Shown here: positions 27,705 through 35,333 of the stretch, piece by piece
Position numbering within the stretch: the first letter of the stretch is position 1
Layout of the letters: every line of letters begins with the position of its first letter
From: Roseimarinus sediminis
GTDB lineage: Bacteria; Bacteroidota; Bacteroidia; Bacteroidales; Prolixibacteraceae
Direction: 5' to 3'
Length of the DNA: 64,000 nt
Assembly (NCBI RefSeq): GCF_050433125.1
Contig: NZ_JBNPXV010000012.1
Span: 1-64,000 of the forward strand
The notes under the pieces: generated by a model
The model's database searches: none
Told to the model about the DNA's origin: nothing
The model's input: the letters and a program-made list of their open reading frames with translations, nothing else
Position numbers and translations under genes: made by a program

Positions 27705-28994
27705 TTAAATTTCTTTGATTCGTTTTCCTGCGTATTTTCCAAAGGAAACATGTTTGGGTTGTCCAATAAACTGACCGTTGTAAATGCTGGTGTTCCCCGA
27801 CATGAGATATGCCACCACGCAGGCAATGGCAACATAAATGCCACTTTCGATGCCAAACAATTCGAAAGCCATTACACTGCAGGCAAGCGGTGTATTGGTG
27901 GCACCGGCAAAAACAGCAACAAAACCCATGGCAGCCAACAGACTCATGGGGAGTGGGATGATCCATACCAGGGCATTTCCCAGCGTTGCACCGATGAAAA
28001 ACAGGGGAGTAACCTCGCCACCTTTAAAGCCGGCTCCCAGGGTGAGTGTGGTGAACAGGATCTTGATGGCAAAGTCGTAAAATGGCAATTGCTGATCAAA
28101 AGCCTCCACAATTACCGGAACGCCAAGACCGATGTATCGTGTGCTTCCCATTGCAAAAACAGCAATGGCTATCATGAGTCCGCCAATGAAGGGGCGCAGG
28201 GGAGGGTATTTAACCTTTCGTTTGAACAGGAAACTCATTGTATGATTAAGTTTGCTGAAAACGGCGGCTACCAAACCGAAAGCAATACCGGCAAGGATGC
28301 TGTAAATGATATTCATGGTGTCGATTTCGGGGGCAGCAACCTGTTGAAACAAAGTATGGCCAACTCCCCACACGCGGGTGACATGGTCGGCAATGATGGC
28401 TGCCAGAAAAGCCGGGAAAATGGCATCGTATTTCATTTTGCCGATTACAATCACCTCAAGGCTGAAGATCGCTCCTGCGAGCGGAGTGCCGAATACCGAA
28501 CCAAAACCGGCTGCAATGGCTGCAATGATCAATAGCTTTCGGTCGCTGTGATTAAGCTTAAGCGGGCGGGTAAGCTGGTCCGAAATGGCACCGGCCATTT
28601 GCAGTGCGGTGCCTTCTCGTCCGGCCGAACCTCCAAAAAGATGGGTCGCAATGGTTCCAAACAAAACCAATGGAGCCATTCTGAACGGAATGCGTGGGCC
28701 AGTGGGGTGCATGGTGGTCTCGATCAGCAGGTTGTTGCCTGCATCCGAATTCTTTCCAAAGTAGTGGTACAACATGCCCACCGCCATCCCGGCAAGGGGC
28801 AATAGCCAGATGATCCAGCGATTGCTTTCCCGCAGATTTTCGGCCCAATGCAGCGAGGTAAGAAAGAAGGCCGAGGCCGATCCAACAGCCAGGCCAACGA
28901 GCGTGGCTATGATCAGCCATTTCAGGATGAAAAAAATTGAAGGATGTTGTTGATAAAAGCTGCTTTTTTCAATTCGTTGACTGATCATGCCCAT
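27705..28994 (-). CDS. CLC-type anion transporter, probably fluoride/proton antiporter branch
   Basis: 429 residues, about 10-11 membrane helices, no CBS domains. CLC signatures: GSAGREGTALQM near 120-130 containing the gating Glu, and GFGSVFGTPLAGAIFSLEV near 158. The selectivity segment aligned with canonical GSGIP reads GNNLLIE, and the helix-N motif canonically GGIFAP reads GGEVTPLFFIGATLGN. From my recollection of the CLC-F literature, loss of GSGIP serine and a Glu at this helix-N site are features of fluoride/proton antiporters. I therefore infer fluoride export rather than chloride transport. No fluoride (crcB) riboswitch consensus is visible upstream of 28994. It is followed at once by dacB. 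Confidence 0.75.
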   Translation of the reverse strand: MGMISQRIEKSSFYQQHPSIFFILKWLIIATLVGLAVGSASAFFLTSLHWAENLRESNRWIIWLLPLAGMAVGMLYHYFGKNSDAGNNLLIETTMHPTGPRIPFRMAPLVLFGTIATHLFGGSAGREGTALQMAGAISDQLTRPLKLNHSDRKLLIIAAIAAGFGSVFGTPLAGAIFSLEVIVIGKMKYDAIFPAFLAAIIADHVTRVWGVGHTLFQQVAAPEIDTMNIIYSILAGIAFGLVAAVFSKLNHTMSFLFKRKVKYPPLRPFIGGLMIAIAVFAMGSTRYIGLGVPVIVEAFDQQLPFYDFAIKILFTTLTLGAGFKGGEVTPLFFIGATLGNALVWIIPLPMSLLAAMGFVAVFAGATNTPLACSVMAFELFGIESGIYVAIACVVAYLMSGNTSIYNGQFIGQPKHVSFGKYAGKRIKEI

Positions 28995-29258
28995 GGTTTA
29001 AGCCGTAAAAATAGGAAAGTTTTAAAAGCACAGGAAATGAAGCCGCTGTAAATTTGTTGAAGTGAATGTTGAATATTGGTATTTCCGATCGCTCAAAAAT
29101 GATTATCTTCGGGAATACGCATTCATCAGGCGTTTGCAAGCATTTTTATAAGCCAATTTCGGAACAATTGAAGTAGGATGATGTTCTTGTTTATATTTCA
29201 TTTTTAGTTCTAACAGTACTTTTTTAACCGAATTTTTTTTGTTTTAATCAGTTCAACT

Positions 29259-31247
29259 ATGGAATTGTCCTTACTTAAAGACATTGTAGTAATTTTTGCA
29301 CTTTCTACCTTTGTAAATCTGATTTTCACCAAGTTGAAAATCCCTACCATTGTTGGTTATTTGCTTACCGGCGTAATTGCGGGACCGCATTTACTGAAGA
29401 TGGTTGAGGAACAGCATCAGATTGAAATACTGGCTGAAATTGGGGTGGTCTTGCTGCTTTTTTCAATCGGACTTGAATTTTCGCTGAAACACTTGTTGCG
29501 TATCCGTAAGGTCGTTTTTCTGGGTGGATTTATGCAGGTTGCTTTAACGGCGCTCGTATTTTTCGGGATTTCACGGTTTTACGATATGAATTGGAAATCG
29601 GGGCTGTTTATAGGTTTTGTGGCTGCCTTAAGCAGTTCGGCGCTGGTGTTGAAAGTATTGCAGGAGCGGTCTGAACTGAGCTCCAATTACGGTCGTACCG
29701 TGCTGGGGATACTGATCTTTCAGGACATTATGCTGGTTCCGCTGCTGTTGTTCAGCGATTTTCTCGGACCCGAAGCACTTGATCTTAAAACCGAACTGTT
29801 TGAACTTTTATTGAAAACGATTGGCATTATTGCCTTTGTTTATGTTGGCAATAAATGGCTCTTTCCCTGGTTACTTCGTATTATTGCCTTCACCCGGAAT
29901 CAGGAGCTTTTTATGATGAGCATTTTGTTGTTTTGTCTGGCCATTGCACTAATGACTTCTGAGCTGGGAATGTCGCTGGCCTTCGGAGCCTTTTTGGCCG
30001 GATTGATGATTTCAGAGTCGGAATACAGTCACAATGCTTTTGGAAGCCTTATACCATTTAAAGATACCTTCACCAGTTTCTTTTTTGTTTCGGTGGGCAT
30101 GCTGCTCGATTTGAATTTCGTACTCGATCATGCCTGGATGGTTGCCGGCACGGTGGCACTGATACTGATTATCAAAGCAATATTTGCCGGAGCTACGGGT
30201 TTCGTTCTGGGGCATACTTTTAAAGGAACGGTGATGGTTGGCCTGGCACTTAGTCAGGTAGGCGAATTTTCATTTATTCTGGCAAAAATTGGTGTTGAAA
30301 AAGCAATTATTTCTTCCTTCTATTATCAGCTTTTTCTTTCGGTGGCGGTCATTACCATGTCGGTTTCACCCTTTATTATTAAACTGGCACCCGGCTTTGC
30401 GAATTTTTTGTTGAAGCTTCCTTTGCCAAAAGTATTGGTTGAAGGGCTTTTCCCGCTCGTTGAAGTGGAAGTTCCGGCCATCGAGAACCACACTGTGTTT
30501 ATCGGAAAAGATCCGGTAGCGCTCAAACTTTCGAAGTTGTCGAAATATGTCAAATTACCGTATGTTTCGATTGTTTTTGACCCAATGAAGGTGAAAGAAC
30601 TGCAAAAGGCGGGTGAAAGTGTGATTTACGGCGATGCCGTTAATGAGCCCATTTTGCAGAAAGCCTTTGTCGATAAAGCCGAAATTGTAGTGGTCTCGGT
30701 AGGTGATATGATTACTTCATTGGCCATCATCGAAAAGGTAAGGACAATGAACAAACGGGCCTACATTTTGGTAAGGGCCAAGAATATCAACGACATTGAA
30801 CAGCTTTTTGAAGTAGGGGCCGATCAGGTCTTTCCTGAAAACTTCGAAATTGCCATCGATTTGTTTGGTCGCATTATGAACCATCGCCTGATGCCCGATA
30901 AGGAAATTAATTTGCTGCTGGGCAAAATCAGAAACGACTTTTACGGCGTATTTCGCGATCGCGATAACAAAAACCAGCCCGGCCTGCTCGATGAACTGCC
31001 CAATCTTGAAATTGCAGTGTATAAAATAACCGATGATTCACTGCTTGTGGGAAAAACGCTGGCAGAGCTTTCTTTGCGCAAGAATGTGGGAATCACGCTG
31101 GTGGCCATTCAACGTGGAAAAGATTTAATTGAAAACCCCGGCAGCAACAATGCCTTTGAAACCGGCGATGTACTGTACTTCCTGGGTAAACCCGGCCAGA
31201 TTGCCTATGCCTACGACTACTTTTCGGCAGCCGATGAGAAAGGATGA
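29259..31247 (+). CDS. CPA2 cation/proton antiporter with RCK domains
   Basis: 662 residues. N-terminal Na_H_Exchanger domain of ~12 helices (VGYLLTGVIAGPHLL near 31, LLLFSIGLEFSLKHL near 67, SSSALVLKVLQERSEL near 127) as in KefB/KefC. Then a TrkA-N/RCK domain (~405-530, HTVFIGKDPVALKLSK, FDPMKVKELQKAGESVIYGDA, VEVGADQVFPE-like) and a TrkA-C domain (~575-655, VGKTLAELSLRKNVGITLVAI). The Rossmann turn reads GKDPVA rather than the usual GxGxxG, so nucleotide binding may be altered. It likely exchanges K+ or Na+ for H+ at the inner membrane. It is monocistronic and ends in a repeat tract. Confidence 0.88.
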   Translation: MELSLLKDIVVIFALSTFVNLIFTKLKIPTIVGYLLTGVIAGPHLLKMVEEQHQIEILAEIGVVLLLFSIGLEFSLKHLLRIRKVVFLGGFMQVALTALVFFGISRFYDMNWKSGLFIGFVAALSSSALVLKVLQERSELSSNYGRTVLGILIFQDIMLVPLLLFSDFLGPEALDLKTELFELLLKTIGIIAFVYVGNKWLFPWLLRIIAFTRNQELFMMSILLFCLAIALMTSELGMSLAFGAFLAGLMISESEYSHNAFGSLIPFKDTFTSFFFVSVGMLLDLNFVLDHAWMVAGTVALILIIKAIFAGATGFVLGHTFKGTVMVGLALSQVGEFSFILAKIGVEKAIISSFYYQLFLSVAVITMSVSPFIIKLAPGFANFLLKLPLPKVLVEGLFPLVEVEVPAIENHTVFIGKDPVALKLSKLSKYVKLPYVSIVFDPMKVKELQKAGESVIYGDAVNEPILQKAFVDKAEIVVVSVGDMITSLAIIEKVRTMNKRAYILVRAKNINDIEQLFEVGADQVFPENFEIAIDLFGRIMNHRLMPDKEINLLLGKIRNDFYGVFRDRDNKNQPGLLDELPNLEIAVYKITDDSLLVGKTLAELSLRKNVGITLVAIQRGKDLIENPGSNNAFETGDVLYFLGKPGQIAYAYDYFSAADEKG

Positions 31248-31328
31248 AAAAGTCAGAAAGTCATTAAGGAAAAAGTCAATGGTCATTAAGGAAAAGGTCA
31301 GTAAGTCATTGGTCATTAAGGAAAAGTT
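31247..31328 (+). repeat. AGTCATTAAG-family dispersed repeat
   Basis: Right after the antiporter stop comes a run of near-repeated phrases: AAAAAGTCAGAAAGTCATTA, AAAAAGTCAATGGTCATTAAG, AAAAGGTCAGTAAGTCATTG. Related copies occur at 40266, 40349, 40561 and, inverted, at 40651 and 51247. Confidence 0.8.
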
Positions 31329-31330
31329 TA

Positions 31331-31422
31331 CCCTGTGAAATTGCTTGTATAGCTAGCATATTCTCCAGGGGATAAAAGTTGATATTTGTTAATCGCATCA
31401 TCAAAGATCTTATTTCACAGGG
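31331..31422. repeat. 92-bp element with 11-bp terminal inverted repeats
   Basis: CCCTGTGAAAT (31331-31341) is exactly inverted as ATTTCACAGGG (31412-31422), enclosing 70 bp with no frame. The AGTCATTAAG-type wording resumes at the right side (TCATTGGTCAGAAAG), as if the element had been inserted in that tract. No clear target duplication is seen. Confidence 0.5.
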
Positions 31423-31455
31423 TCATTGGTCAGAAAGTTGAAAGGAGATATGTGT

Positions 31456-31522
31456 TTATCAACAGCTTTCAATAAGCTTCAACTGTCTTCAACAGTCTTC
31501 AAGTGCCTTCAATGATTTTCAA
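31456..31522. repeat. CTTCAA-type short periodic tract
   Basis: Seven TTCAA-containing words at roughly 10-bp spacing (CTTTCAATAAG, CTTCAACTGT, CTTCAACAGT, CTTCAAGTGC, CTTCAATGAT, TTTCAATCTC) lie just 3' of the small lipoprotein gene. Weaker related wording is seen at 40398-40430 and, inverted, at 47590-47660. Confidence 0.55.
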
Positions 31523-31524
31523 TC

Positions 31525-31923
31525 TCATTCATCCTTTTTAGTGCAAATCTCATTGGTATTTTCACCTGGTGACTTTACACCAGTTCGAACATCCACACCG
31601 GCTGCCTTGTAGGAGATAGGTCCGCTTCCCAGTGCTATTGTCGATTCTTTACCATTCTCATCAGTATAAGTGACCAGGGCCAGATTGGCCTCTTTGCTTT
31701 CAAAGTAGTCAATCGCATCGATTTTACTTTCGGGCGAAATGTTTAAAAGCGATCGCAATTCATCGCTGTCGTTGGCCAAAACATAGCCGTTGGGAGATAC
31801 CAGTTGCCTTGCTTCGGGCGACAGGGCATTTTGTTCACAGGCAAATAAGGTAAATACAAGGATGCCTGACAGGATAAAATGGATGTACCATTTTTCTTTG
31901 AATAGAGGATGTTTTGTTTTCAT
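31525..31923 (-). CDS. Small putative lipoprotein
   Basis: 132 residues. Signal region WYIHFILSGILVFTLFAC with a lipobox Cys near 29, then EQNALSPEARQLVSPNGYVLA and a short alpha/beta body. The sequence ends in charged residues (NEICTKKDE). I do not recognise a family. The lipobox and a good promoter in front make it a credible real gene encoding an envelope lipoprotein. It is monocistronic, between the antiporter and GH43 genes. Confidence 0.65.
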   Translation of the reverse strand: MKTKHPLFKEKWYIHFILSGILVFTLFACEQNALSPEARQLVSPNGYVLANDSDELRSLLNISPESKIDAIDYFESKEANLALVTYTDENGKESTIALGSGPISYKAAGVDVRTGVKSPGENTNEICTKKDE

Positions 31924-31972
31924 ACGATTAAAATTTTAGTTGTGTTTTAAAGGGTTGATTAACAATGCTAAA

Positions 31973-32004
31973 CAAATTTAATTAATGGATTTATTAAAAT
32001 CAAT
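31973..32004 (-). promoter_or_regulatory. Promoter of the small lipoprotein gene
   Basis: On the minus strand ATTG (32001-32004) and TAAATTTG (31973-31980) are spaced 20 bp, one mismatch from the Bacteroidota TTTG/TAnnTTTG consensus. Transcription would begin about 40 nt before the ATG. Confidence 0.55.
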
Positions 32005-32102
32005 AAGAAATCAATAAAGTATAATAAACACATTATATACGCTGAAATATGCAACAAGGCAGGCAGAAATTGCTCATTAAATGATGAGTAGCAGGCCGAT
32101 AT

Positions 32103-32144
32103 AAAACAACAAGGCCGCATCGAAAGATGCAGCCTTGTTGTTTT
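32103..32144 (-). terminator. Terminator of the GH43 lipoprotein gene
   Basis: A long hairpin: AAAACAACAAGGC-C-GCATC (32103-32121) pairs with GATGC-A-GCCTTGTTGTTTT (32126-32144), with one C-A mismatch and a 4-nt loop. It lies 15 bp beyond the GH43 stop. Confidence 0.88.
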
Positions 32145-32158
32145 TGTCGGGTTCGAAA

Positions 32159-33205
32159 TTAGTCACCCATATTTTGTCTGAAATCGGGGAAGCCGTCTTC
32201 GGTCCAGTGCAATACCCTTGCATGGGTGTGGCGGTTGGGATCGTTGAGCGGATCACCGTTAATTTCCTTGTAATTGCGCGCGTGGTAAATGATCACGTCG
32301 GTTTTGCCATCCTCGGCAACAGTGAATGAGTTGTGGCCGGGGCCAAAACGTTTCAGTGAATCGTTGGTGAAGAAAACCGGCTCCTGTGCCTTGTTCCACG
32401 AAGCAGGATCCATCAGGTCAGCTTCTTCGTCGGCCCAAAGCAGACCGATGGCATAATTGTGGTTGGTGGCGCTGGCCGAATAGCTCACAAAGATTTTGCC
32501 GTTGCGTTTAATAACAGCAGGCCCTTCGTTTACGTTGAAACCAATGCGTTCCCATGCAAGTTCGGGTTCGGTAATTACAATTTCGGGACCGGTGAGGGTG
32601 GTCGGGTTTTCCATTTCGGACATTACCAGGGCGGTGCCATGGGCGCTTTGCCACACGTTTTGTGCCCAGATGAGATAACGTTTTCCTTTGTGTTCAAAGG
32701 TGGTGGCATCGAGTGAGAACGATTCGCGCTGGGTCATGATGCGTCCTTCTTCTTTCCATTCGCCGGTGGTAGGATCGTCGGCAGTGTTCGAAAGTGCCCA
32801 CATGCGGATGTTCCAGATGTTTTCGGCCTCGCCGGCTGCGAAATAAATGTACCAGGTACCATCAATTTTGTGCAGTTCTGGTGCCCATATGTGATGCCCC
32901 ATAACGCCTGTACTGTGTTTGGTCCATACGGTTACAGCCTCGGCCTCGCTGAGCCCCTGAATGGTAGGCGATTTTCGCAGTTCGATGCGGTCGTATTCAG
33001 GTACACTGGCAATGAAGTAATAGCTTCCATCGTCGTCCTTATAGACCCACGGGTCGGCACGCTGCATCACCAGCGGGTTTTTATAAACAGGTTCCAGAGC
33101 GCTTTCGGCCTGCTTGTTTTTGTTCGATGTACAGGAGCTAAATCCTGTTGCTACAATCATAAGCCCCAGCAGGGCTTTAGAGAAAAGAAGATCTTTGATG
33201 TTCAT
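32159..33205 (-). CDS. GH43 lipoprotein, exo-arabinofuranosidase-like (subfamily 26 type)
   Basis: 348 residues; lipoprotein signal with LMIVATGFSSC (Cys near 25). GH43 propeller: catalytic base Asp in QRADPWVYK near 51, SVPEYDRIELRKS near 69, HIWAPELHKIDGTWYIYFAAG near 106, Asp in LDATTFEHKGKRY near 168 and general-acid Glu in NEGPAVIKRNGK near 225. The NPLVMQRADPW and VPEYDRIELR phrases resemble GH43 subfamily 26 exo-alpha-1,5-L-arabinofuranosidases. It is probably displayed on the outer membrane or facing the periplasm and would complement GH51/GH43 at 15.9-18.5 kb, although it lies ~14 kb away from them with its own terminator. Confidence 0.85.
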   Translation of the reverse strand: MNIKDLLFSKALLGLMIVATGFSSCTSNKNKQAESALEPVYKNPLVMQRADPWVYKDDDGSYYFIASVPEYDRIELRKSPTIQGLSEAEAVTVWTKHSTGVMGHHIWAPELHKIDGTWYIYFAAGEAENIWNIRMWALSNTADDPTTGEWKEEGRIMTQRESFSLDATTFEHKGKRYLIWAQNVWQSAHGTALVMSEMENPTTLTGPEIVITEPELAWERIGFNVNEGPAVIKRNGKIFVSYSASATNHNYAIGLLWADEEADLMDPASWNKAQEPVFFTNDSLKRFGPGHNSFTVAEDGKTDVIIYHARNYKEINGDPLNDPNRHTHARVLHWTEDGFPDFRQNMGD

Positions 33206-33292
33206 TCGTATCTATTTTCTGGTTATTTCAAATTTGAGGCCTAAAATAGGAAAATAAGTAAATTTTGAAGTGGATGAATGTTTACTTAAAGA

Positions 33293-34786
33293 CTACAAAT
33301 CTTCTTTTTTACCTGATGGAACAGCACTTTTGTTAATACAGATAATGGCGTTTTCAAGGCTCTCCTGATCATCGGACAGTATGAGTAATACATCGTTGGC
33401 CTCAATTGTAGTCGATCCGGTGGGGGTGAGATATTTTTCGTTTCGTTTGATGAGCGCGATCAATGCATTGCCTGGCAGACCAAGATCAATAATTCTTTTA
33501 TCAATTGCTTCACAGCCTTGTTTGACTTTTATTTCACGCATGGCTGTTTTAGGAATATTGTTGATGAGTTTATCGGTTTCTGAAACGGGTTTTTCCTTTT
33601 CGGGCAATGCCACCTTAAACCATCGGGCAACTACCGAAAGGGTGGTACCCTGAACGATAACCGATGTTACCGAAACAAAAAAGACAATATTGAAAATCAT
33701 GTCGGCTTTTTCAATCCCGGCCAACAAAGGATAGGTTGCAAATACAATTGGAACTGCTCCCCGAAGACCAACCCAGGAGAGATAGAATTTGCTGTTGAGT
33801 TTTGTTCGTATGGCTGCCAGACTCAGGAACACGCCAATCGGGCGGGCAATCAGAATGAGAAAGAAGGAGATCAGCAGACCAATACCAATGTAAGGAACCA
33901 CTTCAGATGGAAAAACCAATAATCCCAATGTTAAAAAGAGAACTATCTGCATAAGCCAGGCCATCCCATCGTACATCTTCAAGATGGTCTTTTTGTGAAT
34001 TAATTCGTGATTTCCTAAATAAATGGCACAGATGTAAATTGCTAAAAATCCGTTTCCCCCAATAAAATCGGTAAGCGTGAAGGTAATAAACATAAGGGCA
34101 ATGACTAAAACCGGATAAAGGCCTTCAAAAACAAGACTGATTTTATTGATTGTGATTTTACTGAGCATGCCAAATAAAAAACCTGCTACTCCGCCCACAA
34201 TCATTTGTTTTAGAAAGAAGGGGATAATTGTTAACAGACTTTTATCCTGATGCACCACCAGGGTAAGAAAAGCAATGGTTAACACATAGGCCATCGGGTC
34301 GTTGCTACCGCTTTCGAGCTCAAGCGTTGGTCTTAGTTTTCGTTTTAATGCCAGGTTTTTGGATCGTAAAATGGAAAAAACAGCAGCGGCATCGGTTGAA
34401 GAAACAATCGATCCCAGAAGCATGCTTTCATAAATGGTAAAATCGGTAATCAGCCATACAAACAGGCCCAAGGAAGTCGCTGTTAAAAATACACCTAAGG
34501 TTGAAAGCAAGAGTCCTTCGCGTAATACAGGTCGTACCGATTTCCAGTTGGTGTCGAGTCCGCCGGAAAAAAGAATGAAATTAAGCGATACAATACCAAT
34601 GAATTGTGCAATTTGAGGGTCGTCAAAATGGATGCCGCCCAGCCCTTCCGATCCGGCAAGCATTCCGATGGCCAGAAAGAGCACCAGGGTTGGTATGCCC
34701 AGACGATAGCTTGTTTTTCCTGCAATGATGCTCAGCAATAGCAAAAGCGAACCAACCAATAAGATATTTTCGACTGTGATAAGCAT
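33293..34786 (-). CDS. CPA1-type K+(Na+)/H+ antiporter, NhaP2-like
   Basis: 497 residues. About 12-13 membrane helices of the Na_H_Exchanger type (IPTLVLFLAIGMLAGSEGLGG near 32, LFSGGLDTNWKSV near 72, SSTDAAAVFSILRSKNL near 128, LESGSNDPMAYVLT near 155, which resembles NhaP2/CvrA). Then a C-terminal TrkA-C domain (~400-480, KQGCEAIDKRIIDLGLPGNALIALIKRN). NhaP2-like proteins export K+ or Na+ in exchange for protons and help volume and pH control; the TrkA-C domain likely senses a nucleotide or ion. It appears monocistronic. Confidence 0.88.
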   Translation of the reverse strand: MLITVENILLVGSLLLLLSIIAGKTSYRLGIPTLVLFLAIGMLAGSEGLGGIHFDDPQIAQFIGIVSLNFILFSGGLDTNWKSVRPVLREGLLLSTLGVFLTATSLGLFVWLITDFTIYESMLLGSIVSSTDAAAVFSILRSKNLALKRKLRPTLELESGSNDPMAYVLTIAFLTLVVHQDKSLLTIIPFFLKQMIVGGVAGFLFGMLSKITINKISLVFEGLYPVLVIALMFITFTLTDFIGGNGFLAIYICAIYLGNHELIHKKTILKMYDGMAWLMQIVLFLTLGLLVFPSEVVPYIGIGLLISFFLILIARPIGVFLSLAAIRTKLNSKFYLSWVGLRGAVPIVFATYPLLAGIEKADMIFNIVFFVSVTSVIVQGTTLSVVARWFKVALPEKEKPVSETDKLINNIPKTAMREIKVKQGCEAIDKRIIDLGLPGNALIALIKRNEKYLTPTGSTTIEANDVLLILSDDQESLENAIICINKSAVPSGKKEDL

Positions 34787-34802
34787 TGGAATGTAGTTTG
34801 TC

Positions 34803-34835
34803 CCAAGATAAGTTTTTTATCAGATTCGCTACAAA
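34803..34835 (-). promoter_or_regulatory. Candidate promoter of the NhaP2-like gene
   Basis: Minus-strand TTTG (34832-34835) and TATCTTGG (34803-34810) separated by 21 bp. The -7 element has one mismatch and the implied leader is very short (~9 nt). Confidence 0.4.
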
Positions 34836-34920
34836 CTTCGATGGTGATTTGAAAGTACAGTAATTTTTTTGGTGGCTGGACATGAAATAGCATTCGTGGG
34901 TAATGTAGCTTAGAAGTAGC

Positions 34921-35070
34921 TTCGGGCAGGGCGGAGGCGGAAAGCGCCGTACGTGCGCGGCCCATGTTGAGCCGGCAGGGCAGGAGCGACCGGAGGGAGC
35001 TCCCTGCGCGCCGTGCGAAACAGGGACGTGAGCGTGCGGACTTGCAGCCGCAGACCGTGTGCCCGCCTTA
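34921..35070. ncRNA. GC-rich, probably structured element of unknown type
   Basis: About 150 bp of markedly GC-rich DNA in an AT-leaning intergenic region. CGGGCA at 34923 can pair with TGCCCG at 35060 to close the whole element, and inside there are further self-complementary blocks (for example GGGAGCTCCC near 34994). It has no open frame with coding character and no match to an RNA family I know. It could be a structured RNA or a mobile palindromic repeat; strand is undetermined. Confidence 0.35.
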
Positions 35071-35250
35071 TGATTTTTAAGGAATATGATGTGCTTGGGT
35101 TGAAGTGGTTAAATCAACGTTAATTCAGCAGGATGCATTGGGGAAGTGTGCAGACTTGTAGCAAATTGGCCGCTTTTTTATCTATTTTTAGGCCGCCAAA
35201 AAGCGAAGCATCCGATGCTTAAAAAAATGGAACGATGTTACTTAATTTTG

Positions 35251-35258
35251 TAACTTTG
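35251..35258 (+). promoter_or_regulatory. eno promoter -7 element
   Basis: TAACTTTG matches TAnnTTTG exactly, 75 bp before the eno ATG. No clear TTTG is found at the -33 distance. Otherwise 35071-35333 shows no gene. Confidence 0.5.
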
Positions 35259-35333
35259 CGACACTTTTAGAAAAAGCACGGTCAGCTAACCGTTGAAGCT
35301 AATTTTAAGTTTAATCATTCAAAAAAAATAACC

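Noticed and set aside
27703..27966. An 88-codon N-terminal extension of the dacB frame
   Set aside because: It overlaps the CLC gene in another frame, is rich in Cys/His without pattern and precedes a good signal peptide; the ATG at 27702 is a better start.
27750..28535. A 261-codon plus-strand frame opposite the CLC gene
   Set aside because: Antisense shadow; low-complexity Lys/Asn/Gly composition and no recognisable domain.
28995..29258. Fluoride riboswitch upstream of the CLC gene
   Set aside because: No GGCGAUGG...-type crcB consensus or pseudoknot-forming pairs were found on the minus strand.
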